Shown here piece after piece: positions 17,473-26,264 of a stretch of DNA of 64,000 nucleotides. The notes beneath the pieces were generated by a model, which saw nothing but the letters and a program-made list of their open reading frames with translations, made no database searches and was not told the DNA's origin. Positions within the stretch are counted from its first letter, which is position 1. Every line of letters starts with the position of its first letter. The translations under genes were made by a program, and so were the position numbers. Where the stretch lies: positions 1,116,001-1,180,000 of the forward strand of contig NZ_CP109130.1 in assembly GCF_035917975.1 (NCBI RefSeq), given 5' to 3'. Origin of the DNA: Streptosporangium sp. NBC_01756. Lineage in GTDB: Bacteria; Actinomycetota; Actinomycetes; Streptosporangiales; Streptosporangiaceae.

Positions 17473-17952
17473 CGAAGGATTTTTCCGCGCCTCCGCGCCG
17501 GTTCGCGCCGCCATCGACATATATGAACAAAGCCGGTCGGCGCATGATCCCCGAGATATGAGCTCGGGCGAATTCTGCCCCTCCCGATGCGGCAACCTCT
17601 CCCGGAGAGACGGATTTCCATGGAATCGGGGAACCGTTTCGATGCTCACCGGCAGCCGTCACCGATGAATGCATTCCGGTGGCGCATCAAATGAAATTCG
17701 CCTTCATCGCACACGAGCTCACATATTCCACCGCTCGGAGCACGGTCGCCGGTACAGCACCATCGTGCCCCGCATCGTCAGCAGGAATATTCACATTATA
17801 TGTTCCGACGTTGGCCTCCCCTCTGTCCTATACGGAAAATCCGAAGAGCCGGGCAGATCCGGAGTGGAGATCCCAGGGGTTTTCCCACCGGTCTCCGACT
17901 GCCGACCGGGCCGTACGCCCATACAACAGAGATCAGCAAGGAGTTGTGTCGA
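17473..17952. other. Intergenic region
   Basis: About 480 bp upstream of the DUF3494 gene. A short open frame from ATG 17691 begins MKFAFIAHELTY, which resembles the start of a real protein, but it decays into low-complexity sequence and has no ribosome site. No convincing gene or hairpin is seen. Confidence 0.4.
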
Positions 17953-20148
17953 ATGTGCAGTTCCCAGAGCGATGCCGTTGACCAGACGGTCGGCAGAGCC
18001 GCGCCGGAAGAGCCGCGGTGTGCGGCGGTCGCGCCACCCTCGCCGGATCCGGCGGAGGCGTCTGGCCGCCGTGCGGAGTACCGGCGGGAGTTCATCGCAC
18101 CCGCGACCGGTGCCGGCCGCCGTCGCCCGCTCCGGCAGAGCGTCGGTCGCTCCCTGCTCAAAGGGTCCGTCGCCGTCGCCCTGGTAGCAGGCATGGTCGC
18201 CGCCGCCCCTGCGGGCATCGCCAGCGCGAAACCGGTGAGAGCGAGCGCGACGCCGGTGAGTCTCGGCGCCGCCGCGCCCTTCGGGGCGCTCGCCCAGACG
18301 GCGGTGAGCAACATGAACGAGACCTCGATCACCGGGGACCTCGGAGTGAGCCCGGGCTCCTCGGTGGTCGGATTCCCCCCCGGCACCGTGTCGGGGACCA
18401 TACACGCGAACGACGCCACCGCGGCGCAGGCCATGACCGACGCGGTCGCCGCCTACAACAACGCCGCCGGGCAGACGCCCGACGCCACCGTACCGGCCCA
18501 ACTGGGTGGGACGACCAAGGCTCCGGGGGTCTACAACTCCTCCACCGGAAGCTTCTCGATCAGCGGCACACTCACCCTCGACGCCCAGGGTGATCCCGAC
18601 GCCGTCTTCATCTTCCAGGCGTCCACCCTCACCACGGCGAACGTCAGCAACATCAACCTCCTGCGCGGCGCGCAGGCGGACAACGTCTTCTGGCAACTCA
18701 GCAACAACGCGACTCTGGGAACGTATTGCACGTTCCGGGGGAACGTGCTGACCCAGAACGCGGTCACGATCAACACCGGCGCCGCCATCTTCGGCCGTGT
18801 CTTCGCGCTCATCGGCACTATCAGCGCCCAGGGCACCGGCGGTATCCCCGCCACCCGCGTCACCGTGCCGAACGACCCGCCGACCACCACGACCCTGGTC
18901 TCCTCGCTCAACCCCGCCTGGCAGGGCGATCCGGTGACCTTCACCGCCACGGTCCAGGCGAACTCCGGCTCGGTCATCCCGGCCGGGGAAGTGGTCTTCA
19001 AGGACGGCTCCACCATCGTCCGCTCGACTTTCGTCAATCCTTCGGGCGTCGCCACGTTCACCACCGCGGGTCTCAGTCCGGGACAACACACGATCACCGC
19101 CGTCTATCTGGGCGGAGACACCTTCGACAACGAGGCTTTGATCCACTTTGCGCCGAGCACGTCACCCGCGCTGTCCCAGACCGTGTCGGACAGTCTGTGG
19201 AACAAGACAGCGATCCCGGCCACCGCGTCACAGCCCGACTCCCAGCCCGTCACGCTGGGGGTGAAGTTCAAGTCGTCGACGGCCGGCACCGCCACCGGGG
19301 TCCGCTTCTACAAGGGCCCCCAGAACACCGGAACCCATACCGGGAGCCTGTGGACCAGCAGCGGCCAACTCCTCACCAGCGTGACCTTCGCCAACGAGAC
19401 CCCGTCCGGATGGCAACAGGCGAACTTCGGAACACCCGTCGCGCTCACCGCCAACACCACCTACGTCATCTCGTACCACGCCCCGGCGGGGGCCTACTCC
19501 ACAACCCGCCCCTACTTCGCCACGCAGTACACCAACGGCCCCCTCACCGCCCTCTCCGACGGCGCGGGCGGCGGCAACGGCGTCTACACCTACGGCGCGA
19601 CCAGCACCTTCCCCACCGCCAGCTACCAGGCCACCAACTACTGGGTCGACGTGATATTCGCCCCGTCGGACAGTCTGTGGAACAAGACAGCGACCCCGGC
19701 CACCGCGTCACAGCCCGACTCCCAGCCCGTCACGCTGGGGGTGAAGTTCAACACGTCGACGGCCGGCACCGCCACCGGGGTCCGCTTCTACAAGGCCCCC
19801 CAGAACACCGGAACCCACACCGGGAGCCTGTGGACCAGCAGCGGCCAACACCTCACCACCGCGACCTTCGCCAACGAGACCCCGTCCGGATGGCAACAGG
19901 CGAACTTCGGAACACCCGTCGCGCTCACCGCCAACACCACCTACATCATCTCGTACCACGCCCCGGCGGGGGCCTACTCCACAACCCGCCCCTACTTCGC
20001 CACGCAGTACACCAACGGCCCCCTCACCGCCCTCTCCGACGGCGCGGGCGGCGGCAACGGCGTCTACACCTACGGCGCGACCAACACCTTCCCCACCACC
20101 AGCTACCAGGCCACCAACTACTGGGTCGACGTGATATTCCACAGCTAG
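17953..20148 (+). CDS. Exported ice-binding-fold (DUF3494) protein with two DUF4082 modules
   Basis: A 731-residue surface or secreted protein. An unusually long 70-residue N-region precedes a hydrophobic signal (residues 71-92). A DUF3494 ice-binding-like beta-solenoid spans about 102-302 (LGAAAPFGALAQTAVSN, TGDLGVSPG, AGAIF-like strands), an Ig-like domain about 310-395 (GDPVTFTATVQ, AGEVVFKDG), and two DUF4082 modules 412-571 and 572-731. The modules are near-identical at DNA level. The start is ATG 17953 with AAGGAG nine bases upstream. DUF3494 domains in actinomycetes are often adhesins or matrix proteins and not true antifreeze proteins; the role here is inferred as cell-surface. Confidence 0.85.
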   Translation: MCSSQSDAVDQTVGRAAPEEPRCAAVAPPSPDPAEASGRRAEYRREFIAPATGAGRRRPLRQSVGRSLLKGSVAVALVAGMVAAAPAGIASAKPVRASATPVSLGAAAPFGALAQTAVSNMNETSITGDLGVSPGSSVVGFPPGTVSGTIHANDATAAQAMTDAVAAYNNAAGQTPDATVPAQLGGTTKAPGVYNSSTGSFSISGTLTLDAQGDPDAVFIFQASTLTTANVSNINLLRGAQADNVFWQLSNNATLGTYCTFRGNVLTQNAVTINTGAAIFGRVFALIGTISAQGTGGIPATRVTVPNDPPTTTTLVSSLNPAWQGDPVTFTATVQANSGSVIPAGEVVFKDGSTIVRSTFVNPSGVATFTTAGLSPGQHTITAVYLGGDTFDNEALIHFAPSTSPALSQTVSDSLWNKTAIPATASQPDSQPVTLGVKFKSSTAGTATGVRFYKGPQNTGTHTGSLWTSSGQLLTSVTFANETPSGWQQANFGTPVALTANTTYVISYHAPAGAYSTTRPYFATQYTNGPLTALSDGAGGGNGVYTYGATSTFPTASYQATNYWVDVIFAPSDSLWNKTATPATASQPDSQPVTLGVKFNTSTAGTATGVRFYKAPQNTGTHTGSLWTSSGQHLTTATFANETPSGWQQANFGTPVALTANTTYIISYHAPAGAYSTTRPYFATQYTNGPLTALSDGAGGGNGVYTYGATNTFPTTSYQATNYWVDVIFHS
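19186..20145 (+). repeat. Two tandem 480-bp DUF4082 module repeats
   Basis: The copies 19186-19665 and 19666-20145 are in exact 480-bp register and differ at only a handful of bases, most of them silent or conservative. The same 160-residue module occurs three more times in the gene at 26265-30074. Confidence 0.95.
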
Positions 20149-20196
20149 CGTTCCAGTGGCCGTGCCCTCACGGAACGTTCCGAGTCGATGACAGTC

Positions 20197-20225
20197 CGCG
20201 TGCCGGTTCACGGAACCGGCACGCG
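20197..20225. terminator. Hairpin terminator after the DUF3494 gene
   Basis: A perfect 13-bp stem (20197-20209 with 20213-20225) and three-base loop, 49 bp past the stop. It has no U-tract. Confidence 0.7.
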
Positions 20226-20264
20226 AGTAGCGGAGCCGGACGCCTGGAGCCGGCGGGTGACATC

Positions 20265-20292
20265 GGCTCTCCGGGCACGGCACCGGAGAGCC
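20265..20292 (-). terminator. Hairpin terminator after rmlB
   Basis: A perfect 10-bp stem (20265-20274 with 20283-20292, eight-base loop) that starts eight bases past the rmlB stop on the minus strand. Confidence 0.65.
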
Positions 20293-20299
20293 CCAGGAC

Positions 20300-21277
20300 T
20301 CAGCCTGCCTGCCCCTTCAGCGGGCGCCACCAGTCTTGGTGATCGCGATACCACCGCACGACCTCGGCGAGCCCCTCGCTGATGTCCACCCGTGGTTCGT
20401 AGCCGATGGCCTGGATCTTGCCGCAGTCAAGGGAGTAACGGCGGTCGTGCCCGAGGCGGTCGGGCACGTGCTCGACCGCCTCCCACCCCGCGCCGACGGC
20501 CGCGAGCAGCCACCCGGTCAGCTCCCGGTTGGTCAGCTCGACGCCGCCGCCGATGTTGTACACCTCGCCCGGCGAGCCCTTCTCCAGCACGATCTGAATG
20601 GCCCGGCAGTGGTCGTCGACGTGCAGCCACTCCCGCACGTTGAGCCCGTCCCCGTAGAGGGGGACCTTCCCTCCGTCGAGCAGGTTGGTGGCGAAGAGCG
20701 GGATGAGCTTCTCGGGATATTGGTAGGGACCGTAGTTGTTGCAGCAGCGGGTCACCCGGACATCCAGACCGTGAGTCCGGTGATAGGCCCGGCAGATCAG
20801 GTCCCCTCCGGCTTTGGCCGCCGAGTAAGGGGAGTTGGGGAGCAGGGGCGCGCTCTCGCTCCAGGACCCTTGCGCGATCGACCCGTACACCTCGTCGGTG
20901 GAAACCTGGACGACTGTCCGGACACCGCCCTCGAGCGCCGCCTGAAGAAGCCGCTGGGTGCCCAGCACATTCGTCGTCACGAAGTCGCCGGCTCCCGCGA
21001 TGGACCGGTCGACGTGGGTCTCGGCCGCGAAGTTCACGATCACGTCGCACCCGGGGACGACTTCCCTGAGAAGCCGCTGGTCGGTGATGTCTCCCTGGAC
21101 GAACGTGTAGCCGAGGTGCCCTGCGAGGGGAGCGAGGTTACCCAGGTTCCCGGCGTAGGTGAGCTTGTCGAGAACGACGACACGGGCGTCCTCGTACCCC
21201 GGATACGAACCGAGCAGCAGGGAGCGCACATAGTGCGATCCGATGAATCCGGCGCCGCCGGTGACGAGGATTCTCAT
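20300..21277 (-). CDS. rmlB: dTDP-glucose 4,6-dehydratase
   Basis: A 325-residue extended SDR that converts dTDP-glucose to dTDP-4-keto-6-deoxyglucose. It shows TGGAGFIGSHYVR (NAD site), the RmlB-specific FAAETHVDRSI, VSTDEVYG with the active-site Asp-Glu pair, and the catalytic YSAAK. The ATG at 21277 overlaps the stop of rmlA by four bases (ATGA), so the two are coupled. No rmlC or rmlD accompanies them; with the WecE-type transaminase nearby, the likely product line is an amino-deoxyhexose and not rhamnose. Confidence 0.93.
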   Translation of the reverse strand: MRILVTGGAGFIGSHYVRSLLLGSYPGYEDARVVVLDKLTYAGNLGNLAPLAGHLGYTFVQGDITDQRLLREVVPGCDVIVNFAAETHVDRSIAGAGDFVTTNVLGTQRLLQAALEGGVRTVVQVSTDEVYGSIAQGSWSESAPLLPNSPYSAAKAGGDLICRAYHRTHGLDVRVTRCCNNYGPYQYPEKLIPLFATNLLDGGKVPLYGDGLNVREWLHVDDHCRAIQIVLEKGSPGEVYNIGGGVELTNRELTGWLLAAVGAGWEAVEHVPDRLGHDRRYSLDCGKIQAIGYEPRVDISEGLAEVVRWYRDHQDWWRPLKGQAG

Positions 21278-22341
21278 GAGCACACCCGTATCTTGCTGTG
21301 GTCGCCCACCATGAACTCATGGGTGTTGGGCATGTTTTCCGCGCTGCTCACCTCGACGTTGCGCCCGATCAGGGAGCGGGCGATGCGCGAGACGCCGTGG
21401 ACGGAGGAGTCGTCGAGCACTATCGAGTATTCGATCTCGGTCTTCTCCATCCGGCACCCCGAGCCGATCGAGGTGAAGGGGCCGACATAGGACGATATGA
21501 TCTTGGTGTCCGCCCCGATCACGATGGGTCCGCGGAGGATCGAGCCCTCCACCACCGCCCCCCGCTCCACGACGACCCGTCCGGTGATCTCACTCAGGCC
21601 ATCCACCATGCCCTTGACATCGGGCTCGATCTGCTCAAGGACGATGCGGTTGCACTCCAGCATGTCCTGCAGGCGTCCGGTGTCCTTCCAGTAGCCGCTG
21701 ACGAGATGGGAGTGGACACGGGCACCGTCGTCGATGAGCCACTTGACGGCGTCGGTGATCTCCAGCTCACCTCGCGCGGAGGGTGTGATCGCCCGGACCG
21801 CCTCGTGGATGGCCGGAGAGAAGATGTACACCCCGACGATCGCGAGATCGCTGCGCGGGCGCTCCGGCTTCTCCTCCAGTCCGAGGATCTCACCTCCCGG
21901 CCCGAGTTCGGCGACTCCGTAGAACTGCGGTTCGGCGACTCTGGTGAGCAGGATCTGGGCGTCGTGGCCGGCCCCGCGGAAGGCGTCCACCAGGTCGGTG
22001 ATCCCGCCCACCAGGAAATTGTCGCCCAGGTACATCACGAAGGGTTCGCCGGCGAGGAACTCCTCGGCGATCAGGACGCAGTGCGCCAGGCCCAGCGGGG
22101 CCTCCTGAGGAATGTAGGTGACGTCGATGCCGAATCTCGAGCCGTCTCCGACGGCCTGGCGGATCTCGTGGCCGGTGTCACCGACGACGATGCCCACGTC
22201 GGTGATGCCCGCGGCCCGGATCGCCTCAAGCCCGTAGTAGAGCACCGGCTTGTTGGCGACGGGGACCAGTTGCTTCGCCGAGGTATGGGTCAGCGGGCGC
22301 AGCCTCGTCCCCTTGCCGCCCGCCAGAACGAGTGCCTTCAC
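21274..22341 (-). CDS. rmlA: Glucose-1-phosphate thymidylyltransferase, long form
   Basis: A 355-residue enzyme making dTDP-glucose from dTTP and glucose-1-phosphate. The N-terminal signature LVLAGGKGTRLRPLTHT, the LGDNFL metal site and EKPERPRSDLA are present. The C-terminal 110 residues (RVVVERGAVVEGSILRGPIVIGADT) form a left-handed beta-helix, as in the StrD-like long RmlA proteins of actinomycetes. The start is GTG 22341; the 15 residues upstream in the open frame are not conserved. It is first in a two-gene operon with rmlB. Confidence 0.93.
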   Translation of the reverse strand: MKALVLAGGKGTRLRPLTHTSAKQLVPVANKPVLYYGLEAIRAAGITDVGIVVGDTGHEIRQAVGDGSRFGIDVTYIPQEAPLGLAHCVLIAEEFLAGEPFVMYLGDNFLVGGITDLVDAFRGAGHDAQILLTRVAEPQFYGVAELGPGGEILGLEEKPERPRSDLAIVGVYIFSPAIHEAVRAITPSARGELEITDAVKWLIDDGARVHSHLVSGYWKDTGRLQDMLECNRIVLEQIEPDVKGMVDGLSEITGRVVVERGAVVEGSILRGPIVIGADTKIISSYVGPFTSIGSGCRMEKTEIEYSIVLDDSSVHGVSRIARSLIGRNVEVSSAENMPNTHEFMVGDHSKIRVCS

Positions 22342-22474
22342 GCTCTCTGGATTCCTTCCGTGAAGAACGTATGGCCCAGCGACCACTTGCCCACCCGAAC
22401 TTATCCGGAAATCCGACCGGTTCCGCCTCGCCGCCCCACGCCTTTACCGAGTGACATGCGGGGTATTGCCGGTC

Positions 22475-22939
22475 TCACACGCTTCCCCGGTCGCGAAATG
22501 TCCACCTCCGGTGTATCGCATAGCTCAGCGGCGGACTCGCGATGATCACCAACGCCTGTGCCGCCATAATCGAAATTCCCATCAATTCCACAAAAATCGG
22601 AATTCCGATGACGGATGCCATCAGGAAGCTCATCCCGACTGCATAGAACCGTAGATAGCCCGCCAACCAGGATTCCCCGCGGACCCGGAAGACGATCAGC
22701 CGGTACCAGGGGTAGACGATCACCACGGTGATCAGATGGCTGGCCACGACCAGGAAAAGGTAGGGGACCGAATCCTCGGCGGCCAGTAATCCCAGGCCAA
22801 GAAGAGCGTAATGAACCGCGGCCGTCATGGCGCCGGCCAACAGATATGTGATGCGGTGACCACCAAGAGCCCAGATCGTGGCCCATGGCCCCGAATGCGA
22901 TTTCCCGCCGTGGGTTGTGCGCTTTTCGACTTCAACCAT
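22475..22939 (-). CDS. GtrA family membrane protein
   Basis: A 154-residue protein with four predicted membrane segments (about 30-50, 60-80, 95-115, 122-142) and the GtrA-like C-terminus SYAIHRRWTFRD. GtrA proteins flip polyprenyl-phosphate-linked single sugars across the membrane. It is divergent from a GtrB-like GT2 starting at 23019, the classical partner. The start at ATG 22939 gives a basic cytoplasmic N-terminus of about 25 residues. Confidence 0.88.
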   Translation of the reverse strand: MVEVEKRTTHGGKSHSGPWATIWALGGHRITYLLAGAMTAAVHYALLGLGLLAAEDSVPYLFLVVASHLITVVIVYPWYRLIVFRVRGESWLAGYLRFYAVGMSFLMASVIGIPIFVELMGISIMAAQALVIIASPPLSYAIHRRWTFRDRGSV

Positions 22940-23018
22940 GCGGCGGTCACTCCGGATCGTGGTCGGGCGGCGGGATAGACAGGATTGTAATCGGCTAAAG
23001 ATAATAATCGGGGGATTG

Positions 23019-24014
23019 ATGTCAGTGTCGGTGGTTATTCCGTGTTACCGTTCCGCACGGACGCTTCCGACATTGGTGGCCAGGCTCATGCCGGTCCTCC
23101 GTGACCTCTCCGTCCGGCACGAGGTCATCCTCGTCGTCGACGGAAGCCCGGACGACACCTGGGAGACGGCCGTCGAGCTGGCCCACCGATTCGTGGGCGT
23201 CCGCGCGATCCACCTGTCCCGCAACTACGGCCAGCACAACGCGCTGGTCGCCGGCATCAGGGAGGCGGGATGCGAGGTCGTCGTCACGATGGACGACGAC
23301 CTGCAGCACCCGCCGGAGCAGATCCCCCTGCTGCTGGCCACGCTTGAGGGCGACCGCCTCGACCTGGTGTACGGCGTTCCGCACAGCGAGGAGCACGGGT
23401 TCCTCCGGAACGTCGCATCCCAATTGGTGAAGGCGGGCATGGCAGGCGGCCTGGGTATCCGCACCGCCCGGACGATCAGCGCCTTCCGCGCCTTCCGGAC
23501 GTGTCTCCGCGACGGGTTCGAGGGCCTGTCCGGGCCGCACGCGTCGATCGACGTGGCCCTGTCCTGGTCCACGACGAAGGTCGGTTCGGTCAGGGTGCAC
23601 ATGATCGAGCGCGCCCAGGGCCGGTCCAACTACACACCGCGCCTGCTGGTCCGGCACGCGTTGAACATGCTTCTCGGCTACAGCGCGACTCCCCTGCGGA
23701 TGGCGAGCTGGCTGGGATTCCTCACCGGTGTCTTCGGTCTGCTGCTGGGCGGCACGGTTCTGTGGCGTTTCGCCGCGGGCGACACCACGGTCGCCGGGTT
23801 CACCACCATCGCCTCGATGGTCGCGCTCTTCTCGTCCGCTCAGCTGATATCCATCGGGGTTCTCGGTGAGTACGTCGGCCGCATCCACGGAAGCGGAATG
23901 GGACGACCGACCTACGTGGTACGGGAGCGGGCCGGTTCGCCCGCCCTCCGGCCGTTCGACGGTCCTAGCGTTCCCGCGGGCACGAGAGCCGGTTCCGCAT
24001 CAGGTGAACAGTGA
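23019..24014 (+). CDS. GT2 polyprenyl-phosphate glycosyltransferase (GtrB/ArnC-like)
   Basis: A 331-residue GT-A enzyme. The N-terminal VSVVIPCYRSARTL, VILVVDGSPDDT and the DDDLQHPP metal motif (about residues 92-99) are typical of dolichyl/undecaprenyl-phosphate sugar synthases. Two C-terminal membrane helices (about 228-250 and 265-285) match the GtrB/DPM1 architecture. It would transfer a sugar from a nucleotide donor to polyprenyl phosphate for GtrA to flip. The start at ATG 23019 fits the family, though only a short purine run lies before it. Confidence 0.9.
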   Translation: MSVSVVIPCYRSARTLPTLVARLMPVLRDLSVRHEVILVVDGSPDDTWETAVELAHRFVGVRAIHLSRNYGQHNALVAGIREAGCEVVVTMDDDLQHPPEQIPLLLATLEGDRLDLVYGVPHSEEHGFLRNVASQLVKAGMAGGLGIRTARTISAFRAFRTCLRDGFEGLSGPHASIDVALSWSTTKVGSVRVHMIERAQGRSNYTPRLLVRHALNMLLGYSATPLRMASWLGFLTGVFGLLLGGTVLWRFAAGDTTVAGFTTIASMVALFSSAQLISIGVLGEYVGRIHGSGMGRPTYVVRERAGSPALRPFDGPSVPAGTRAGSASGEQ

Positions 24015-24756
24015 GAACGGCCTGTACGGGTTCGAACCCGTACCTGGCCCACGCTCTCTGCACTCGCGTATTGTGCGCTTGGGTGGAGATGACGATCTCG
24101 GTCGCGCCGCGGGCCAGCGTGCGCTCCTCGACCGCCTTGAGCAGGTAGGCGTAGAGACCGCGCCCCTGCGCTCCGGAGACGATCCCGGCGAGGAGGATCT
24201 CCGTCCGGGAATCGCCCTCCTCCAGCGTCGCCAGCCCGAGCACGTCGTCCACGCCGGCCCCGCGCAACGCCCCCCGCAGTGCGAGGCACCGCCCCTCGGC
24301 GGCGGACCTCAGCGCCCACTCCCGGTAGCCCGCCAGCGCGCCGCCGACGTCGAACAGGGGGTTGGCCATGTAGTGGTTCCCGTAAGCGGCGAAGATGTCG
24401 GAGACCGACGCCCGCACCTCGGCCGGGTCGACCGGCTCCGCCGTCCGCAGATCCGGCGACCACTCGGGCGCGTGCCCCTTTCCTGCGGGCAGGCGCCAGT
24501 ACACCAGGCAGTCGGCGAACACGGCTGTCCGGCCGAGCGTGGTCAGTTCCGCGAACCAGCCGACGTTCTCAGCCGGGTAGCGCAGCACGACGACGTCGGC
24601 GGCCGACCCCAGAACGGCCTCACGGACCACCGGGAACGGGGATCCCGCCGCCGCCGACACGGTCAGCCGCTCGACGGAACACCCGAATCGGGCGGATTCG
24701 AGTGGGGACTCCCGAGCCCGTACGGCTCCCGACTCCATCACGTCGTACCAGCCCAT
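23965..24756 (-). CDS. GNAT N-acetyltransferase, WecD-like
   Basis: A 263-residue protein whose C-terminal GNAT fold is visible as GLATLEEGDSRTEILLAGIVSGAQGRGLYAYLLKA (acetyl-CoA loop near residue 207) and NTRVQRAWARYGFEPVQ. Its first ~120 residues form a second divided domain, as in WecD, the dTDP-4-amino-4,6-dideoxygalactose N-acetyltransferase. The ATG at 24756 shares a base with the stop of the WecE-type gene (TGATG), so they are translationally coupled. That pairing supports a role in acetylating the WecE product. Its 3' end overlaps the convergent GT2 gene by 50 bp. Confidence 0.75.
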   Translation of the reverse strand: MGWYDVMESGAVRARESPLESARFGCSVERLTVSAAAGSPFPVVREAVLGSAADVVVLRYPAENVGWFAELTTLGRTAVFADCLVYWRLPAGKGHAPEWSPDLRTAEPVDPAEVRASVSDIFAAYGNHYMANPLFDVGGALAGYREWALRSAAEGRCLALRGALRGAGVDDVLGLATLEEGDSRTEILLAGIVSGAQGRGLYAYLLKAVEERTLARGATEIVISTQAHNTRVQRAWARYGFEPVQAVLTVHLMRNRLSCPRER

Positions 24757-25910
24757 CAGCGCACCCCGTAGGTCCGGGTCGCGTCGATCACGCGCGCCGT
24801 GTCCGCGTCGTCCATGTCGGGAAAGAGGGGCAGCCGTACCAGGCGGTCGGCGGCCCTCTCCGTGACCGGGCAGCCACCCGGAGCCGCCCGCCCGTATCGC
24901 AGGCCCGCGGGCGCGGCATGCAGCGGCTGGTAGTGGAACACCGCCTGCACGCCCCGGTCGGCCAGATGACCGATGAACGCCTGGCGGTTCTCCGGGTCCG
25001 GGAACAGCAGATGGTACAGGTGCGCCGGGTGGTCGCAGCCCTCCGGAAGCACCGGCTGGGAGATCCCGTTCTCCGCGGCCCAGTCCCCCAGTTCCTCGTG
25101 ATACCTGTGCCACACGGCGTGCCGCCGGGACTGAATCGTGCCGAACGACTCCAGCTGAGCGGTCAGCTGAGCGGCGAGGACATCGGAGAGCAGGTAGCTG
25201 GAGCCGATGTCGACCCAGCGGTACTTGTCGACCTGTCCGCGGTAGAACCGGCTGCGGTCGGTGCCCTTCTCCCTGATGATCTCGGCGCGGCCGATCAGGG
25301 CGGCATCGTTCAGGAGTAGCGCGCCCCCCTCTCCGCACTGCACGTTCTTGGTCGCGTGGAAGCTCTGGGCCGCCATCCGGCCGAACGACCCGAGAGGCCG
25401 ACCCCGATACGACCCGCCCAGGCCGTGGGCGTTGTCCTCGATGAGCGTGAGGCCACGCCGCTCGCAGAGCTCCCCGATCGCCTCCATCTCGCAGGCGACA
25501 CCCGCGTAGTGGACGACCACGACGGCCCGCGTCCGGTCGGTGACCGCCGCTTCGAGCAGCCGTTCGTCCACGTTGAGCGTGTCGGGCCTGCAGTCGGCGA
25601 ACACGGGCACCGCCCCGCGCAGGGCATAGGCGTTGGCCGTCGAGACGAAGGTGAACGACGGCATGATGACCTCGTCGCCCGGCTGCAGGCCGAGCAGCAA
25701 CGCCGACATCTCCAGCGCGTGAGTGCAGGAACTGGTCAGCAGCGCCTCCTTCGCCCCGGTCGTCTCCTTCAGCAGTCCGGTGGCCCGCCGGGTGAAAGGC
25801 CCGTCTCCGCAGGTGAATCCCTGACGCACCGCCTCGGTGAGGTAGCCGAGCTCGTTACCGGAGACATGTGTCCGGTTGAACGGGATGCTTTTCAGAAAGG
25901 TTGCGCTCAC
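24756..25910 (-). CDS. wecE: dTDP-4-keto-6-deoxyglucose C4 transaminase (WecE/RffA type)
   Basis: A 384-residue PLP enzyme of the DegT/DnrJ/EryC1 family, and strongly WecE-like: IPFNRTHVSGNELGY, the FTCGDGPFTRR segment, GDEVIMPSFTFVSTANA, VHYAGVACEME, FHATKNVQCGEGGA (PLP-binding Lys), IREKGTDRSRFYRGQVDKY and FHYQPLH all follow the enterobacterial enzyme closely. It would make dTDP-4-amino-4,6-dideoxygalactose from the RmlB product. The start is uncertain: GTG 25910 gives a length near that of E. coli WecE (376); an in-frame GTG at 25964 is alternative. Confidence 0.9.
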   Translation of the reverse strand: MSATFLKSIPFNRTHVSGNELGYLTEAVRQGFTCGDGPFTRRATGLLKETTGAKEALLTSSCTHALEMSALLLGLQPGDEVIMPSFTFVSTANAYALRGAVPVFADCRPDTLNVDERLLEAAVTDRTRAVVVVHYAGVACEMEAIGELCERRGLTLIEDNAHGLGGSYRGRPLGSFGRMAAQSFHATKNVQCGEGGALLLNDAALIGRAEIIREKGTDRSRFYRGQVDKYRWVDIGSSYLLSDVLAAQLTAQLESFGTIQSRRHAVWHRYHEELGDWAAENGISQPVLPEGCDHPAHLYHLLFPDPENRQAFIGHLADRGVQAVFHYQPLHAAPAGLRYGRAAPGGCPVTERAADRLVRLPLFPDMDDADTARVIDATRTYGVR

Positions 25911-26264
25911 GGCCGCAGTGAACAACGGACGGGCCGGCCGACACGCGTTGCGGTGTCTTTCCACGGCGAACCGTTACGCAAGCCTTACGACGCCCAGCGG
26001 CCGATGACGATCACGACCGCCGTGATCGTTCACCTTCCCGGAATCCCGCGAAGCGAGCAGGCTTCCACCAAAAATGATCTCCTGATGCAAGAACGGCCCC
26101 GGAATCCGTCCTACCGGGGTATCGCCGTCTCTCTGGGTGATACTGGCTTGAAATCAGATCTTGTCGCTTTTCCCCTGCTCCTGGTGTTCCCCCGTTCGGT
26201 GGAACCTGCCAACGAGTTGCGACCAGAGGTCGCGCACACCACAGGCGAGAAAAGGACGAGTGCG
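25911..26264. other. Divergent promoter region
   Basis: About 350 bp between the transaminase and the large secreted protein. It contains a CCCCGG/CCGGGG hairpin (26097-26119) and sequence of lower GC than its surroundings around 26060-26180. No gene is supported. Confidence 0.4.

Noticed and set aside
17691-17981. Short frame starting MKFAFIAHELTY
   Set aside because: The start looks protein-like, but there is no ribosome site and the rest is low-complexity; too little to call a gene or remnant.
17953-20148. True antifreeze function for the DUF3494 protein
   Set aside because: The fold is widely reused in surface adhesins, and nothing in the sequence shows an ice-binding surface.
25356-26264. 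In-frame extension of the large secreted protein by 303 codons
   Set aside because: It lies antisense to the WecE-type gene and lacks a start; the signal peptide at 26265 with a ribosome site is clear.
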